A stretch of 36,211 nt of DNA from Bacteroidota bacterium (GTDB taxonomy: Bacteria > Spirochaetota > Spirochaetia > JABMQR01), in NCBI GenBank assembly GCA_013202335.1, contig JABMQR010000057.1, forward strand, positions 1 through 36,211, read 5' to 3'. The notes below the pieces were generated by a model, which did no database searches, had not been told where the DNA came from, and was given only the letters and a program-made list of their open reading frames with translations. Positions 34,430 to 36,211 of the stretch are shown here, in pieces; within the stretch, counting starts at the first letter, position 1; every line of letters starts with the position of its first letter. The position numbers and the translations under genes are program-made.

Positions 34430-35533
34430 TTATATGTTTGTATTAAAATTATCAAGATCCGGTTCAAATCCAAGCATACTGAAACTCCGTTTCTTCAATG
34501 CTTTTTTCAATGAAGATTCTGCCTCATGCAAAAAAACTGCTGACTCCAACTTCCTGCCAAACCTACTTGTAAAACCGCAGCTAAAAATTAATTGATCTTC
34601 ATCCAGGGCATCTTTTAAATAACGGAATAATGAGATTAGTTCTTCTTGAGCCTCGCTATAGGAGGAGAAAGGGAGAATTAAGGCATAGCTGTTTACTGCA
34701 TGCTCTTTATGTTTATATATATAGGAAGACTCACCTAAGAAATCATGAATTGCCTGACTATATAAGGGGATCTCTTTATTTTTTTTGTTTTTATCTTTAT
34801 ATCTTAACCTAATTAATGCCAGAGATATGTCATATTCCTGTTCATTGGCATATAAATTCTCTTTCTCCAATCGTGTATCAAATGTATCCTCAAAAACCTC
34901 CTCAGGAGTATATTTTTCCTGTTTGTTCTCTTTTGACGGATTAATTCGAATAGAAAATAGATTTGGTTTATTTAAATCTCTTGTTGGTTGTTTTTCCTGT
35001 TTGCGGGAGTTTATAGGTACAGCTGGGTAAATTATATCTTCATTAGAAACATTATTAGATTTAAGGTCCTCTTTATCTGTATCAACGTTTTCAAGACCTT
35101 GAAAATATGATAGTTCATCCTTGCCAATAATAGAACCTGAATCTACGTTATCCAAATCAGAACTCTCTTGTAAATATTCAGGATTATCTTTCTTTGACTT
35201 GTGGGCAGCTTTTGATTCAGGATTATATGTTATAAATGGCATATAGGGTTCATCTGGTGGAATATTATAGAGGAAAGAATCAGCATCAGTTATTAATAGT
35301 GGTTCATGTTCAGGTATTTTTCTTGTTGAAGAAGGCCGAAAAAGTAAAGCGGTAATAATAAATAAAACTGCAAGAAGAACAGGGAAAATTGTTTGTAATA
35401 AATCATAAATCAGTTGTGATGAAAGAGTACTAATATTAAGGATTCCTGCAGTTCTAATGAAAAATATTATAAAAACAACAGTCAGTACTATAGCTGAGAT
35501 GAAGGTTATTATTCTTTTTAATACCGGTCTCAT
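34430..35533 (-). CDS. Membrane protein with degenerate GGDEF-like domain, unknown role
   Basis: The 367-residue protein has two transmembrane helices (about 9-27 and 47-66), a long charged and probably disordered linker (70-230), and a C-terminal domain at about 233-350. The last part follows the GGDEF pattern: DISLALIRLRY at the start, NSYALILPFSS where the central strand usually reads DEFAILLP, FSCGFTSRFG where SxGIA is usual, and a final helix EAESSLKKALKK resembling ADxALYxAK. The GGDEF signature itself is replaced by AVNSY (279-283), so cyclic di-GMP synthesis is not expected. It could bind a ligand or act as a scaffold. The similarity is judged by eye. It lies downstream of, and probably in one operon with, the broken gene to its right. 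Confidence 0.6.
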   Translation of the reverse strand: MRPVLKRIITFISAIVLTVVFIIFFIRTAGILNISTLSSQLIYDLLQTIFPVLLAVLFIITALLFRPSSTRKIPEHEPLLITDADSFLYNIPPDEPYMPFITYNPESKAAHKSKKDNPEYLQESSDLDNVDSGSIIGKDELSYFQGLENVDTDKEDLKSNNVSNEDIIYPAVPINSRKQEKQPTRDLNKPNLFSIRINPSKENKQEKYTPEEVFEDTFDTRLEKENLYANEQEYDISLALIRLRYKDKNKKNKEIPLYSQAIHDFLGESSYIYKHKEHAVNSYALILPFSSYSEAQEELISLFRYLKDALDEDQLIFSCGFTSRFGRKLESAVFLHEAESSLKKALKKRSFSMLGFEPDLDNFNTNI

Positions 35534-35609
35534 TTACTCTTGCACTCCCACTCTTAAAAAACAAAAGTTTAGATTCAAAACTAAACAATATTTCATTATC
35601 ATTATTGAA

Positions 35610-36088
35610 TTATTCTTTGGCATTATGAAGTTTATCAGCTTCAGATTCAAGTTCTTTTTCAAGTTGATCAAGAAATTCTGAATCTGTAAGCCCTTCTAAT
35701 ACTGATTTTCCTATATCATCCAAATCATAGTTGCCATTTTTACTCTTTACAGCAGTTGTTTTTGAGGTATTTGCTTCATTAACATGATTGTTTATTGCCT
35801 TTTCCTTAAGTCTTTTAATAACCGAATCAAGACCTTCAAGAGATTCATCATCTTAAATGTTAAGCTACTTGATTGGTTCTCGTTTTGATTCTTTACAGGT
35901 TGAATAAGATCATCGTCCTTTACAGTTTTGTTTTTTTCGAGTTCCAGATGGTGGATGCTAACTAACGATAATCTATTTCCCCTGCTTGATGCACTACAAT
36001 TTTCAGTATCAGCTTCAGTGATCTCATGCCATCGTCCATATTCTGCAGGATTAACAGATTTCTTTATTTTGGACAAAATTCTCCCCAT
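35610..36088 (-). pseudogene. Small charged protein gene broken by a frameshift near 35852
   Basis: From ATG at 36088 one frame encodes MGRILSKIKKSVNPAEYGRW and runs about 79 codons to AAG at 35852, then continues off-frame to a stop at 35792. A second frame on the same strand begins at GAT 35852, reads DDESLEGLDSVIKRLKEKA and runs 80 codons to TAA at 35610. This second frame has no good start codon. Together they give about 159 residues, acidic at the end and rich in Lys and Glu. One missing base at the joint would restore a single gene. The break may be real, a sequencing error or, less likely, programmed: there is no canonical slippery heptamer. A near-consensus TATAAT lies about 10 bases before the ATG. 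The family is not recognised. Confidence 0.55.
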
Positions 36089-36190
36089 AAAACTATTATA
36101 TTTTACTTTTACCTGAAAATTGAATACAATTATTATGTAAAGCAAAGCATTATTAGTAACTGATGAAATTATACAGTAAGAGAGTAGTGA

Positions 36191-36211
36191 ATGACAAGAA
36201 ATAAATTGGTA
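36191..36211 (+). CDS. Possible start of a new gene, cut by the window edge
   Basis: ATG at 36191 opens a frame of seven codons (MTRNKLV) up to the window end, preceded by the purine-rich AGAGAG. The identity cannot be judged from seven residues, and a chance open frame is as likely. It would be divergent from the broken gene at 35610-36088. Confidence 0.2.

Noticed and set aside
34456..34490. tRNA T-loop-like string GGTTCAAATCC
   Set aside because: It lies inside the coding region of the GGDEF-like gene, and no acceptor stem or anticodon arm can be built around it.

Overview
This is a gene-dense chromosomal segment of an AT-rich, probably anaerobic bacterium, most likely a spirochaete (Spirochaetota). 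Hand counts give about 31% GC in a typical stretch (4381-4500). The lineage is inferred from several traits together: a relaxed lipobox (LFTGC), an RpmF-AcpP-Rnc order, a eukaryal-type IleRS and HisRS, a LolC-LolD-LolE set in a double-membrane organism, paired CCA-adding and poly(A)-polymerase-like enzymes, and a PEGA-domain envelope protein. No 16S rRNA, tRNA, insertion sequence, CRISPR array or prophage was recognised. No gene-free stretch exceeds 300 bases; the longest is 298 bases at 15963-16260.

Region 1 (1-8593) holds the tail of a probable rpmF, acpP and rnc, then cca on the opposite strand, ileS with a TTG start, an unknown lipoprotein and an FmdB-type zinc ribbon. It ends with a B12-binding radical SAM gene that is far more GC-rich than its surroundings and has its own promoter with a palindrome over it. 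Region 2 (8611-18383) carries a cysteine desulfurase-thiI pair for tRNA thiolation, aroB, hisS overlapping a DEAH-box helicase, a PcnB-like polymerase, and a P-loop ATPase fused to an Asp23-like domain.

Region 3 (18613-23663) is a complete rnfCDGEAB operon in the order known from Clostridium, Acetobacterium and Thermotoga. It encodes a ferredoxin:NAD+ oxidoreductase that pumps ions, and it sits behind a good sigma70-like promoter. It is followed by a GH57-like protein whose catalytic motifs are altered.

Region 4 (25699-34415) is a run of closely spaced or overlapping plus-strand genes. It starts with prfB, which has an intact programmed +1 frameshift site. Then come a PEGA-domain exported protein, ftsY, an exported repeat protein coupled to lolC, lolD, lolE and RNase Z. 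Several of these act in delivering proteins and lipoproteins to the envelope.

Region 5 (34430-36211) has two minus-strand genes of unknown role. One is a two-helix membrane protein with a degenerate GGDEF-like domain. The other is a small acidic gene broken by an apparent frameshift. A possible new plus-strand gene begins at the right edge. The items most worth a second look are the ATPase-Asp23 fusion, the altered GH57 protein, the degenerate GGDEF protein with its frameshifted neighbour, the exported protein coupled to lolC, and the compositionally foreign radical SAM gene. No clearly new multi-gene system was seen.
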